DNA from: Bacteroidaceae bacterium
Lineage (GTDB): Bacteria > Bacteroidota > Bacteroidia > Bacteroidales > CHK158-818
Assembly (NCBI GenBank): GCA_017467745.1
Contig: JAFUKV010000304.1
Span: forward strand, 1-17,011
DNA: 17,011 bases
Reading direction: 5' to 3'
Of the stretch, positions 7,108-15,372 are shown one piece after another (position 1 is the first letter of the stretch; each line of letters begins with the position of its first letter). The notes beneath the pieces were generated by a model. It did not search any database and was not told where the DNA came from. It saw only the letters and a list, made by a program, of their open reading frames with translations. A program made the position numbers and the translations under genes.

Positions 7108-8379
7108 TTATATATAAGTGTCTTTGCTGAGAGTTTTACCATATACTTGTAACGATATTTTTTTTACTATCATAACAAATCCTCCAGTCAGTACAAGGTT
7201 AAGAACTAAGCTGAGAAGGGCGATAATTAGAATAGGACCTCCTAAATTATAACCTAAGGCGATGATAATGATGCCGGCTCCTACTTCGCCTCGTGTAAAC
7301 ATGCCGATAGATAGCGCTAATCGTTCTAAGATGTTTTTGTCGCGGTAAAAAAGCACAGGTATCATTTTTCCTATATTAGATAGTAATGTAACTATTATAA
7401 CGTGCCATATTATAGTTCCCCATTCGAACATGGGTTGCGAGGCGGTAATGCTGGATGTTTCGGATATATTATGCAAATCTCCTACAAATAATGGTGTATT
7501 TATTCCTACTAAGAACATGAAAAAATAGGAAATAATATCGGAGATGAGTTCTGTTTCGGCAGGTGATGACGGATGTGTGAGGCGGCGAATGATTTGCGTA
7601 ATATTATTTTTGTGTTGTTTTTGTTCTATGCGTGTGTCTTCATTCGGATGATGATGGGTAGTTTTCATTACTATACCCAGTATGAATGCGGGAAGTAGAA
7701 CTTCTATATGGATTCCTCCATCGAAAAGTTTTTTCGATACGGAATAAATGGAAGAGCAGATAAATACCAATCCTATCGAATAGATGATTAGCATAGCGGC
7801 AGATTGGTTTAGTGTATAATATCCTAATTTTTTCCATCCGAAAATAAGTAATCCGGCAACAATAAAAACGATTATGAATAGTTGCCATTTTAGCCCGACC
7901 ATAAAAAATTGTAATGGAATTAGTAATAATATGGTCCCTAAATCGTCAAAAATGGCGAGCACTTGTGTTTTTTGATAAACCCATACGTTTTTTAGTCCGG
8001 CTGCGGCCAGCATAGTGAATAATATACCGGCAGAAGTGGGGGCTGCGAAACAGCTCAACAAGAGATTTTCTTTCCAAGCATTCCAGTTACTCCATTCGGA
8101 GGAGGGTAACAAAAACATGAAATAAAAAGCTATTATTATCCATGGCGTAGCGGCAGCTAACATGGCTATGGCCGAATCTTTCACGTAGTTTTTCCATCTT
8201 TTTTTGTCGAGTTCGAATTCTCGTCCTACGTTAATCATGATGTAGGCAAGGCAAACGAACATAAGGTTATCTAACGAATGTTTTATCCCGGCGTAATTCG
8301 TTCCCAATAGTCCCGGTATGATTTGCGATAAAAAAAGACCGGTTAATAGAAAAACAGATAGCAAAATAATTTTTTTCAT
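7108..8379 (-). CDS. Cation:proton antiporter (Na+/H+ exchanger family)
   Basis: A 423-residue inner-membrane protein with about ten to twelve hydrophobic segments, of the monovalent cation:proton antiporter superfamily. It would exchange Na+ or K+ for protons. Visible family features are NVGREFELDKKRW (50-62), a helix with APTSAGILFTMLAA (113-126), the acidic pair Asp145-Asp146 in LAIFDDLGT (expected ion-binding site), and FTRGEVGAG (361-369) with the conserved Arg/Glu. A hydrophilic loop at about 240-270 is His-rich (THHHPNED) and may be a cytoplasmic regulatory loop. No C-terminal TrkA domain is present. The ion cannot be told from the sequence. It starts 32 nt after the tamB stop codon and is probably co-transcribed with it. 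No clear terminator follows; a weak dyad near 7015-7042 lacks a T run. Confidence 0.85.
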   Translation of the reverse strand: MKKIILLSVFLLTGLFLSQIIPGLLGTNYAGIKHSLDNLMFVCLAYIMINVGREFELDKKRWKNYVKDSAIAMLAAATPWIIIAFYFMFLLPSSEWSNWNAWKENLLLSCFAAPTSAGILFTMLAAAGLKNVWVYQKTQVLAIFDDLGTILLLIPLQFFMVGLKWQLFIIVFIVAGLLIFGWKKLGYYTLNQSAAMLIIYSIGLVFICSSIYSVSKKLFDGGIHIEVLLPAFILGIVMKTTHHHPNEDTRIEQKQHKNNITQIIRRLTHPSSPAETELISDIISYFFMFLVGINTPLFVGDLHNISETSSITASQPMFEWGTIIWHVIIVTLLSNIGKMIPVLFYRDKNILERLALSIGMFTRGEVGAGIIIIALGYNLGGPILIIALLSLVLNLVLTGGFVMIVKKISLQVYGKTLSKDTYI

Positions 8380-8411
8380 TAGCGGCTCGCTTCGAATGTT
8401 ATCCTATATTA

Positions 8412-11400
8412 TTAAATAGGAGAATCGCCGGTAACCTCTTTTTCATCGAGAGGCGCCGGTTGCTCTCTTGGAATAGATAACGTTTCGAGCAGCTTTTTGT
8501 TGAGTCGTCTTTTGCGATTTCTGTCGATGCGGTTTCTGATGCGATAAAATAAATCGGAGAAACGACCGAAATCACGTTTAAATATAACGCCCACACCTTG
8601 TGTTGTCAGGGAAGATTTTATGTAATAGTTTTTGTCGTTATAATGGTTATACGCTTTTAAGCGTAAATTCCCGCTTTTGCTAAGCAGGTATTCCAGATCG
8701 AAGTCGCCGATAAACTGGTTATTGCTCATCGGGTTGTCTCTGTATCCGAAATTTCCGTTAAAAATAAGCCTGTTGTTAAGCAATTGGCTGGATAATGCCA
8801 ATTCAAATTCAACATCGGAAAAATCGCCTTTATCGCTTCGGATGTTTGTTCCGATGTTCCAATTATCGCTGATTTGGCTCAACAGGTTGTTTAATTGAGA
8901 GGAGAGGGTAGATGACGCGACGGATGCAAGTTCGTTGTTGCGGTTTTGTCCTACGTTCATATAGTCGGGGGTATAGAACTTGCCCAGAGCCAACAAATAA
9001 ATGATTTGCCGGTTCATCATATCGTCCGTACTGATAATGTTTTTGACACGTCGTTCTATATCTTGGCTTAGCGAGGGTAATTGTATATCAAACGCCAGTT
9101 CCGGACGTTGCAAATCTCCATTGACAGAAAGAACGGTTTGTACCGGAACATTTGTTCGGGTTAATTCTTTATCGTCGGCAAAACTTTCATCTAAATCCCG
9201 GAGATTAGCGGTCACATTGTAAACGGCAGAGATACCTAAGTCTGCCGCCATAGGATCTCCTCTAAATGTAACGCTGCTTCCTGATTGGATAGAAAATTCG
9301 CGGGTAATGACATCTTGCAGGCTGAAATTATAATTTCCTTTCTCCAATGTATAGGTTCCGTATAATTTCAGGTCGGCGAATTTATCATATTCTAATCGCA
9401 AACTACCGGTTCCGTTGGCTTTAATCATATCGCCGGTATTCGGGTCCATTATCAGATACATGGTAGATTGAGGCGAGACGTCTACTTGTAAATTGATGTT
9501 CAATTCATTTTCTGTTTTTTTAGCCATTATGTTCGGCACGATTGTGTAAGAACTTTGCTGATTGTCTGTGCTGTCTTTTTTCTCGGCAAGAAGTTGCCGG
9601 CGGTTTACGAACGTAATGAATTGATAATCGGAAGCCGTTTCGTTGTCTGATAGAGCAAATGTAAATTTAGAGTTTTCGTTTGTGCTCATATTTACATCTA
9701 TATTGGTTTTAGACATATCCCCCTGTATTGTACCTACGCCGGTTCCGTAAATGCGTCCGGAATAAATAGGGTTTTGCTGTTCGGTTATGTTGAACACCAA
9801 TAGGTTACGAGCATTGTTGATTTGGATGTTGTAATCCATATTCTTGAAATGCTTGTGATTGAGCAAACCGGAAACTTGGGCTGTATGGTTTTCCGAATCG
9901 TTTAGTTGTATATTGTTGAAATAAATAGAAGTCGGCGTTAGATGTATGCTGTCTGATAACCAATATGCGGTATTGAGATATTCTATTCCAAACCTGAGAT
10001 TTTGCAACCATGCGTCGCCTACTACATTTAATGCTTTGAATCTACCGAAAAAATGTATTTTTCCGTATGCGTTACCCTTAAAATCTTGCATGATACTCGA
10101 TACGAACGGTTGCATGAAAGCAAGATTCAACTTATGGGCATCAAAATAAAGCGATAAAGAATCGCCCGTAGGAAAAATGTGCCCGTTGATTTGCGTATCC
10201 GGAACATCCTGTTGACTGATTTTTCCTTGCAGCAAGATACCGTTATTTTCTTTATCCCATTTGCTGAAAAGGCTTAAATCGCCCATAAGAGCGTCGTTAT
10301 ACGAAAAATTCTTTACTTCAAATTTTTCGGTAGACATAATCGGCATGTCCGAGAAATTCGACGCAATGAAATCTCCCGTAGCCCGTCCGCCGAAGGTAAC
10401 ATTCTTTTTATTGAGCGAACCGAAAATATAATCGAGATCTATATCGTTCAACTTTAATTTAATGGAGTCTTCTGCTGCTTTCGATGCAGTTCCGTTGATA
10501 GACAAGTATTGAGACTCTCTTCTTATTTCAAAATCTTTTATAGAAACTCTTCCTGAGTCTACGGCAATTTTTGCCGGGTTGAGGTTCCAAATCGTATCGT
10601 TGAAAATTAGTTTTGAAGGGTGCACGTCAATGTTCATGCTTAGAGGGTAGTCTCCTTTTCCCTCCGAAAAGTGCGTTGTTGTAGATATTCTTCCACTGAA
10701 TGTAGCTGCAGCTATGTTGCTCCAATTGATTTGCGTATTTAAGCTGTCTGCTCTTGCGTCGGCGTTCAGTGAAAGCAATATGTATTGGTTTTTTTTGTTT
10801 AGGCCGTTAGTGTGCATTTGCATGCGGATGTGGTCGTCGATTTTTTCCACGACCAATTGCCCTGATTCAAACCGTGATTTTTTTATGAAAAATTCCGGCA
10901 ATAAAGCATTCAATTTAAATTGTTTTTCTTTACTGTCGAAAAAGCCGTTTATGTTACCTTCTTGTCCAAAAGAAACCGGTAGTTCGAGAGCGGAAGATAT
11001 TTGCGCGGTATTGTTGAATGAAAAATGAAATTGAAAATCGTTGTTCGCATTGATTTCTTCTTTTGTCGATTTTACAAGAGCGGGTATGCTGGAACTAAGT
11101 ACTTCTATAAAAGACTTGTATAGTGCTTTAAATGAATATTCGCCGGTAATCTTTCCGTTCATAATATTCGATTTTATTTGGATAGATTGGGGTATATCCG
11201 AGTTTCGTGCGATGATAGAGAATTTATCCAAAAAAAAACGGTTATCTCCATTGATGAAGGTGGTACTGTCTAACGATAGTTCTCCTTCCGCAGTATCGAA
11301 AGAGTTTCCTACAAAATTGGCATTTATTCCGAAAGACAGCGATGAGTCGGCGTATTTTGGAGTCAGTTTCAGTTCATGTACTTTTATATTCTCGCCCCGA

Positions 11401-12977
11401 GCGGTGAATTTGAAAACCGGTATTTTATTTAGTAAATCTATGGTTCCGTACATCGACAGTTTCCCATTCGGGTCATCTATTTCTAATAATCCGTCATAAG
11501 CCGTATTGCTGTAATGCCCGTTTAGTCGGATGTTTTCGTAAGGATAACGTTTGAAGTGTATTTTCCCGATTTCTCCCTGTATTGTTCCGTTGGCCTTTCC
11601 GTTTTGGGGGTGATTACCGTCTACATGTAGGTTAAAACTGATTTTCCCGAATTGGTTTTTATTTTCAAACAGATTGCTTAAATCAAATAGTTCGGTAGCG
11701 ATAGAACCTTTGTATGAAAAAACTTTTTTTGAGAAATTGTTGCTTAAAAGCAGGTCGGAATGAATGTTTCCTCTTGCGGTTCGTATTTTTCCATAGGCCA
11801 CCAAGTTGTTGAAGAAACCGGATATATCGCCGTTGAAACGGATTGTTCCTAACTTTTCGATGAAAGGAAGGTTCTTTTTTGTAGGAGATAACGCGTTGAT
11901 AATTGTATTTAGTCCTTCGGGAGAAGCGTATAAATCGGTAATACGCCCGAAGATATAGGCCTTTTTTGGGGTTGAAATGCCGTCTACATTACCTTCTGCT
12001 GTTAAAGAGACTCCGTCGGTATAACGTAAATGTAGGTGGTTCATTTGCAGGTGATTGATGCTCCCGTTTACATTTAGACGAATGTTGGCGGGTTTGTCGA
12101 ATTTTTTTAAGACGGGGGCGAATGCCGATATATCGGATAACCTTAATTTCGCGTTGTCTATGTTTATATAAATGTATGCGCTGTCTGCCAAATGGTGAAG
12201 TGAGTCTACTCGGCTGTAATCAAAAAAGGTGCTATCTATCTTTAAATCGGAATTAGGCATTTCCAGATTAAAACTGTTTATCGCTATTCGGTCTGAGTCG
12301 GAGATAGCTTTGAAACTTAGCTTATTTAGTTTAAATCCGGAAGATTCGTCAAAGCTAAGCCGTTTTAAATAGATATTGGCCGAATCTTTTTTCAGAGCTT
12401 TTATAGAAAGCGTAGAAAGAAGATTAGTAATGCGGATATGGTTTTTATCGAATTTGTTTTCCGAATTGTTCGGTTCGGATAGGACATCGTATGACAGATT
12501 GCCTCGCCTAATCAAAATAGATTTGATTTTGAGGTCTATGTGTTTCTTTTCTTTATCTGGTTTTTCCGATCGAAACGCATCTGCGATAAATTGAAAATTC
12601 AACCTGTCTTCGGGTGTTTTGCGGTTGATACGTATATCGAAACCGAAAAATTGTATGGTGGTGAATACTAATTTGTGTTCGATTAAAGGTAATATCTTAA
12701 AACCTGCGGATAATTTGTCTGAATATAAAAGCGTGTCTCCTTGCTGATCTTTCAAGTATAGTTTGTGAAATGTTATCTTGTTGAAAGGTTGTATGGAAAT
12801 GCGGTCTATATCGAGTTCGGTATGCAAAATATTTTTGAACTCGTGTACGCTTACATCTTTTATCTTTTGTTGTACGAATGGAATGTATAACAAAAGATAT
12901 AATCCTGTATAAAGGCTAAGTGCCATTATTAAGATTATGGTAAAAAGCTGTTTAAGTACGTTGAATGTTTTTTTCAT
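8412..12977 (-). CDS. tamB: TamB-like translocation and assembly module protein
   Basis: A 1521-residue AsmA/TamB-family protein, predicted to be anchored in the inner membrane and to span the periplasm as a long beta-taco groove. In Proteobacteria TamB works with the Omp85 protein TamA and is implicated in lipid transport to, and protein insertion into, the outer membrane. Residues 8-35 form one membrane anchor (LKQLFTIILIMALSLYTG). The body repeats short amphipathic beta strands and glycine-rich turns, with AsmA-like text near the start (LDIDRISIQPFNKITFHKLYLKDQQGD in the region 50-80). The last 450 or so residues match the TamB (DUF490) domain, including GTGSLRLEYD, LYGTYTLEKGNY and GTNIRSDKGDF. 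The tail is strongly basic (RNRKRRLNKK). An upstream ATG at 13025 would add 16 residues, but the anchor fits MKKTF at 12977 better and a -7 promoter box lies between the two. No tamA is present in the window. tsaD is divergent. Confidence 0.9.
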   Translation of the reverse strand: MKKTFNVLKQLFTIILIMALSLYTGLYLLLYIPFVQQKIKDVSVHEFKNILHTELDIDRISIQPFNKITFHKLYLKDQQGDTLLYSDKLSAGFKILPLIEHKLVFTTIQFFGFDIRINRKTPEDRLNFQFIADAFRSEKPDKEKKHIDLKIKSILIRRGNLSYDVLSEPNNSENKFDKNHIRITNLLSTLSIKALKKDSANIYLKRLSFDESSGFKLNKLSFKAISDSDRIAINSFNLEMPNSDLKIDSTFFDYSRVDSLHHLADSAYIYINIDNAKLRLSDISAFAPVLKKFDKPANIRLNVNGSINHLQMNHLHLRYTDGVSLTAEGNVDGISTPKKAYIFGRITDLYASPEGLNTIINALSPTKKNLPFIEKLGTIRFNGDISGFFNNLVAYGKIRTARGNIHSDLLLSNNFSKKVFSYKGSIATELFDLSNLFENKNQFGKISFNLHVDGNHPQNGKANGTIQGEIGKIHFKRYPYENIRLNGHYSNTAYDGLLEIDDPNGKLSMYGTIDLLNKIPVFKFTARGENIKVHELKLTPKYADSSLSFGINANFVGNSFDTAEGELSLDSTTFINGDNRFFLDKFSIIARNSDIPQSIQIKSNIMNGKITGEYSFKALYKSFIEVLSSSIPALVKSTKEEINANNDFQFHFSFNNTAQISSALELPVSFGQEGNINGFFDSKEKQFKLNALLPEFFIKKSRFESGQLVVEKIDDHIRMQMHTNGLNKKNQYILLSLNADARADSLNTQINWSNIAAATFSGRISTTTHFSEGKGDYPLSMNIDVHPSKLIFNDTIWNLNPAKIAVDSGRVSIKDFEIRRESQYLSINGTASKAAEDSIKLKLNDIDLDYIFGSLNKKNVTFGGRATGDFIASNFSDMPIMSTEKFEVKNFSYNDALMGDLSLFSKWDKENNGILLQGKISQQDVPDTQINGHIFPTGDSLSLYFDAHKLNLAFMQPFVSSIMQDFKGNAYGKIHFFGRFKALNVVGDAWLQNLRFGIEYLNTAYWLSDSIHLTPTSIYFNNIQLNDSENHTAQVSGLLNHKHFKNMDYNIQINNARNLLVFNITEQQNPIYSGRIYGTGVGTIQGDMSKTNIDVNMSTNENSKFTFALSDNETASDYQFITFVNRRQLLAEKKDSTDNQQSSYTIVPNIMAKKTENELNINLQVDVSPQSTMYLIMDPNTGDMIKANGTGSLRLEYDKFADLKLYGTYTLEKGNYNFSLQDVITREFSIQSGSSVTFRGDPMAADLGISAVYNVTANLRDLDESFADDKELTRTNVPVQTVLSVNGDLQRPELAFDIQLPSLSQDIERRVKNIISTDDMMNRQIIYLLALGKFYTPDYMNVGQNRNNELASVASSTLSSQLNNLLSQISDNWNIGTNIRSDKGDFSDVEFELALSSQLLNNRLIFNGNFGYRDNPMSNNQFIGDFDLEYLLSKSGNLRLKAYNHYNDKNYYIKSSLTTQGVGVIFKRDFGRFSDLFYRIRNRIDRNRKRRLNKKLLETLSIPREQPAPLDEKEVTGDSPI

Positions 12978-12991
12978 GTCCAAAATTGAGA

Positions 12992-12999
12992 CAAATTTA
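12992..12999 (-). promoter_or_regulatory. Candidate -7 promoter box of tamB
   Basis: TAAATTTG (12999 to 12992, minus strand) matches TAnnTTTG exactly. It lies 15 nt before the tamB ATG at 12977. The -33 position (near 13019-13022) has no TTTG, so the match is partial. If used, the message would have a leader of only about 10 nt. Confidence 0.4.
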
Positions 13000-13044
13000 T
13001 AACATTTCGTAGAATATTTCTGCATATAATTCTATTTAATTGCC

Positions 13045-13052
13045 TAATTTCG
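13045..13052 (+). promoter_or_regulatory. Candidate -7 promoter box of the tsaD operon
   Basis: TAATTTCG matches seven of eight positions of TAnnTTTG and lies 57 nt before the tsaD ATG. No proper TTTG is found 19-20 nt upstream, only TTCTG somewhat further away, so this is tentative. Confidence 0.35.
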
Positions 13053-13109
13053 CAGGGTATTAAGAATAAAAAATAAGATTTAATATAATTGACTGATTTA
13101 AAAATAAAT

Positions 13110-14129
13110 ATGGATATAACAATATTGGGCGTCGAATCGTCTTGCGATGATACATCGGCGGCTGTTATCCACAATGGAGTGATGTTATCTAACGTAATCG
13201 CTTCACAGGCTGTACACGAGGCATATGGCGGAGTTGTCCCTGAACTCGCTTCGCGGGCGCATCAGCAAAATATTGTGCCGGTTGTTTCAGAGGCTATTAA
13301 ACGGGCGGGGATTGCAAAGACGGATTTGTCGGCTATCGCTTTTACGCGCGGGCCGGGGTTGATGGGCTCTTTATTAGTAGGAACTTCGTTTGCCAAAGGG
13401 CTTGCATCTTCGTTACAAATACCGATGGTAGATGTCAATCATTTGCAGGCGCATGTTCTGGCTCATTTTATAAAAGAGAACGATAACGATAAAAACCAAC
13501 CCTCTTTTCCGTTCCTTTGTTTGTTGGTATCTGGCGGAAATTCTCAGATTATATTGGTAAAATCGTATAATGAGATGCAGGTTATCGGGCAGACCATAGA
13601 CGATGCGGCCGGTGAGGCGTTTGATAAGTGTGCCAAAGTTATGGGATTGGGATATCCCGGTGGTCCGGTAGTGGATAGATTGGCCAAAGAGGGAGATCCG
13701 AAGTCTTTTAAATTAAGCCGTCCTCATATTGCTGGATATGATTATAGTTTTAGCGGGTTGAAAACATCATTTTTATACCTTCTGCGTGATGCTGTCGTAA
13801 AGGATGTCGATTTTGTAGAGAAGAGAAAAAATGACTTGTGCGCTTCGTTACAATATACAATTGTAGAAATATTGATGGATAAGCTGCGCAAAGCGGCAAA
13901 AGATTTAGGCATAAACGAAGTGGCGGTAGCGGGAGGTGTTTCTGCTAATTCGGCTGTTCGGAAAGCTTTTGAGGAACATGCCGAAAAATTCGGTTGGAAA
14001 ATTCATTTGCCGAAGTTTTCGTTTACAACCGATAATGCGGCTATGGTGGCTATTACAGGTTATTATAAATATAAAGATAAGGATTTTTGTGATTTTAATG
14101 CCGCTCCTTTTGCGCGCGTAACGTTGTAA
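13110..14129 (+). CDS. tsaD: tRNA N6-threonylcarbamoyladenosine transferase TsaD
   Basis: TsaD (formerly Gcp/YgjD) transfers threonylcarbamoyl to A37 of tRNAs that read ANN codons, acting with TsaB, TsaE and TsaC/Sua5. It is a cytoplasmic ASKHA-fold metalloenzyme. From the ATG at 13110 it has 339 residues. The start is MDITILGVESSCDDTSAAV. The metal ligands His111 and His115 lie in VNHLQAHVLAH and Asp308 in TTDNAAM. The ATP-site loops are LLVSGGNSQI (138-147), DDAAGEAFDK (164-173) and VAGGVSAN (273-280). The frame is open to a TTG at 13089, but the family begins at the ATG. It heads an operon: its stop codon lies 4 nt before the M48 protease gene. Its tRNA substrates would include tRNA-Thr such as that at 3782. 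Confidence 0.97.
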   Translation: MDITILGVESSCDDTSAAVIHNGVMLSNVIASQAVHEAYGGVVPELASRAHQQNIVPVVSEAIKRAGIAKTDLSAIAFTRGPGLMGSLLVGTSFAKGLASSLQIPMVDVNHLQAHVLAHFIKENDNDKNQPSFPFLCLLVSGGNSQIILVKSYNEMQVIGQTIDDAAGEAFDKCAKVMGLGYPGGPVVDRLAKEGDPKSFKLSRPHIAGYDYSFSGLKTSFLYLLRDAVVKDVDFVEKRKNDLCASLQYTIVEILMDKLRKAAKDLGINEVAVAGGVSANSAVRKAFEEHAEKFGWKIHLPKFSFTTDNAAMVAITGYYKYKDKDFCDFNAAPFARVTL

Positions 14130-14133
14130 TGGT

Positions 14134-15372
14134 ATGTATAACGAGGTATTTTGGTTGATTATCGTATTTTTGTCTGTTGAGTTTTTGGTTAGCCAAGTGC
14201 TGGCTTGGTTGAATAGAAAAGCTGCTCTGTCAAAAATTCCTGAGGAGGTATCGGGGCTGTATGATGAGCGGGAATATATGCGTCAACAGAATTATTTTAA
14301 GGCGAACGATAAATTTGCATTTTATACTGATAGTTTTAATTTTTTATTGATTGTCGGGTTGTTGAGTTTCGGCGTATTTGGTTGGGTGTGCCGAATGTTA
14401 TCGGATTATATAGAATCGGAAACGGTGGTTACGATGCTTTTTTTCGGAATATTATTCATTGCTAATGAAATAATTTCTTTGCCTTTTTCCATTTATTCTG
14501 TTTTTGTGATAGAAGAAAAATTCGGATTCAATAAAACCACACCGGCCACTTTCGTGTCAGACAAATTGAAAGGTTTACTTTTGGGCGTTGTGATAGGAGG
14601 AGGGCTATTGTTTCTGATAACAAGTCTTTACAGTTGGCTTCAATCGTCTTTTTGGTTGGCGGCTTTTGTTGTAGTAGCTGTATTTTCCGTTTTATTAAAT
14701 ATGTTTTATTCCACATGGATTGTTCCGTTGTTTAATAAACAAGAGCCTTTGCCGAAGGGTGAATTGCGCTCGGCTATCGAACAGTTTTGTGAGAAAGCCG
14801 GATTCAAATTGGATAATATTTATGTGATAGACGGTTCAAAACGCTCGTCGAAAGCGAATGCTTATTTTAGCGGATTAGGACGGAAAAAACGAATAGTGCT
14901 GTACGATACGTTGATAGATGAATTGTCTACGGACGAGATTGTTGTGGTACTGGCGCATGAGATAGGCCATTATAAGCATAAGCATACCAGACAAATGCTA
15001 TTGTCTTCATTGTTGAATATGTTTGTTTTGTTCTATTTATATTCCTTATTGAGCGCATCGCCGTTACCATCGGAGGCCTTAGGCGGAGAGCGTGCGTTAT
15101 TCCCGCTCTCGTTGGTGGCTTTTTCTATGTTGTATACGCCGGTCGGTATGTTGACGGGAGTTTTGTTAAACTATGTTTCCCGCAAGAATGAGTATCAGGC
15201 CGATTCGTTTGCCGTATCTTATGGTTACGGATTACCATTGATAGATGCGTTGAAGAAGATTTCGGCGAATGCCTTGTGTAATTTAACTCCGGCAAAAGAA
15301 TTTGTATTTGTTTATTATTCGCATCCTACGTTGGTACAGCGGATAGATAATATAAAAAGACAGATAAAATGA
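14134..15372 (+). CDS. M48 family zinc metalloprotease, Ste24/CAAX prenyl protease type
   Basis: A 412-residue integral membrane zinc protease of the Ste24 type. In eukaryotes these cleave prenylated CaaX proteins; in bacteria the substrates are mostly unknown and membrane-protein quality control is the usual suggestion. Visible features are several N-terminal membrane segments (about 5-25, 68-90, 98-125, 147-165, 172-192) and the zinc site HEIGH (275-279; His275, His279, catalytic Glu276). The third ligand Glu353 lies in SRKNEYQAD, and SHPTLVQRI (396-404) is near the C-terminus. NAYFSGLGRKKRIVLYDTL (242-260) is also typical. Length and order fit full-length Ste24 homologues rather than HtpX. 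It starts 4 nt after tsaD, and its stop codon overlaps the cinA start (ATGA), so the three genes are probably translated in a coupled way. Confidence 0.92.
   Translation: MYNEVFWLIIVFLSVEFLVSQVLAWLNRKAALSKIPEEVSGLYDEREYMRQQNYFKANDKFAFYTDSFNFLLIVGLLSFGVFGWVCRMLSDYIESETVVTMLFFGILFIANEIISLPFSIYSVFVIEEKFGFNKTTPATFVSDKLKGLLLGVVIGGGLLFLITSLYSWLQSSFWLAAFVVVAVFSVLLNMFYSTWIVPLFNKQEPLPKGELRSAIEQFCEKAGFKLDNIYVIDGSKRSSKANAYFSGLGRKKRIVLYDTLIDELSTDEIVVVLAHEIGHYKHKHTRQMLLSSLLNMFVLFYLYSLLSASPLPSEALGGERALFPLSLVAFSMLYTPVGMLTGVLLNYVSRKNEYQADSFAVSYGYGLPLIDALKKISANALCNLTPAKEFVFVYYSHPTLVQRIDNIKRQIK

Noticed and set aside
11041..11499. 152-codon plus-strand reading frame opposite tamB
   Set aside because: It is antisense to a well-supported long gene, resembles no family I know and has no promoter or start signal.
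12978..13025. 16-codon upstream extension of tamB from an ATG
   Set aside because: The added residues precede a good signal-anchor start (MKKTF) and a perfect -7 promoter box lies within the extension.
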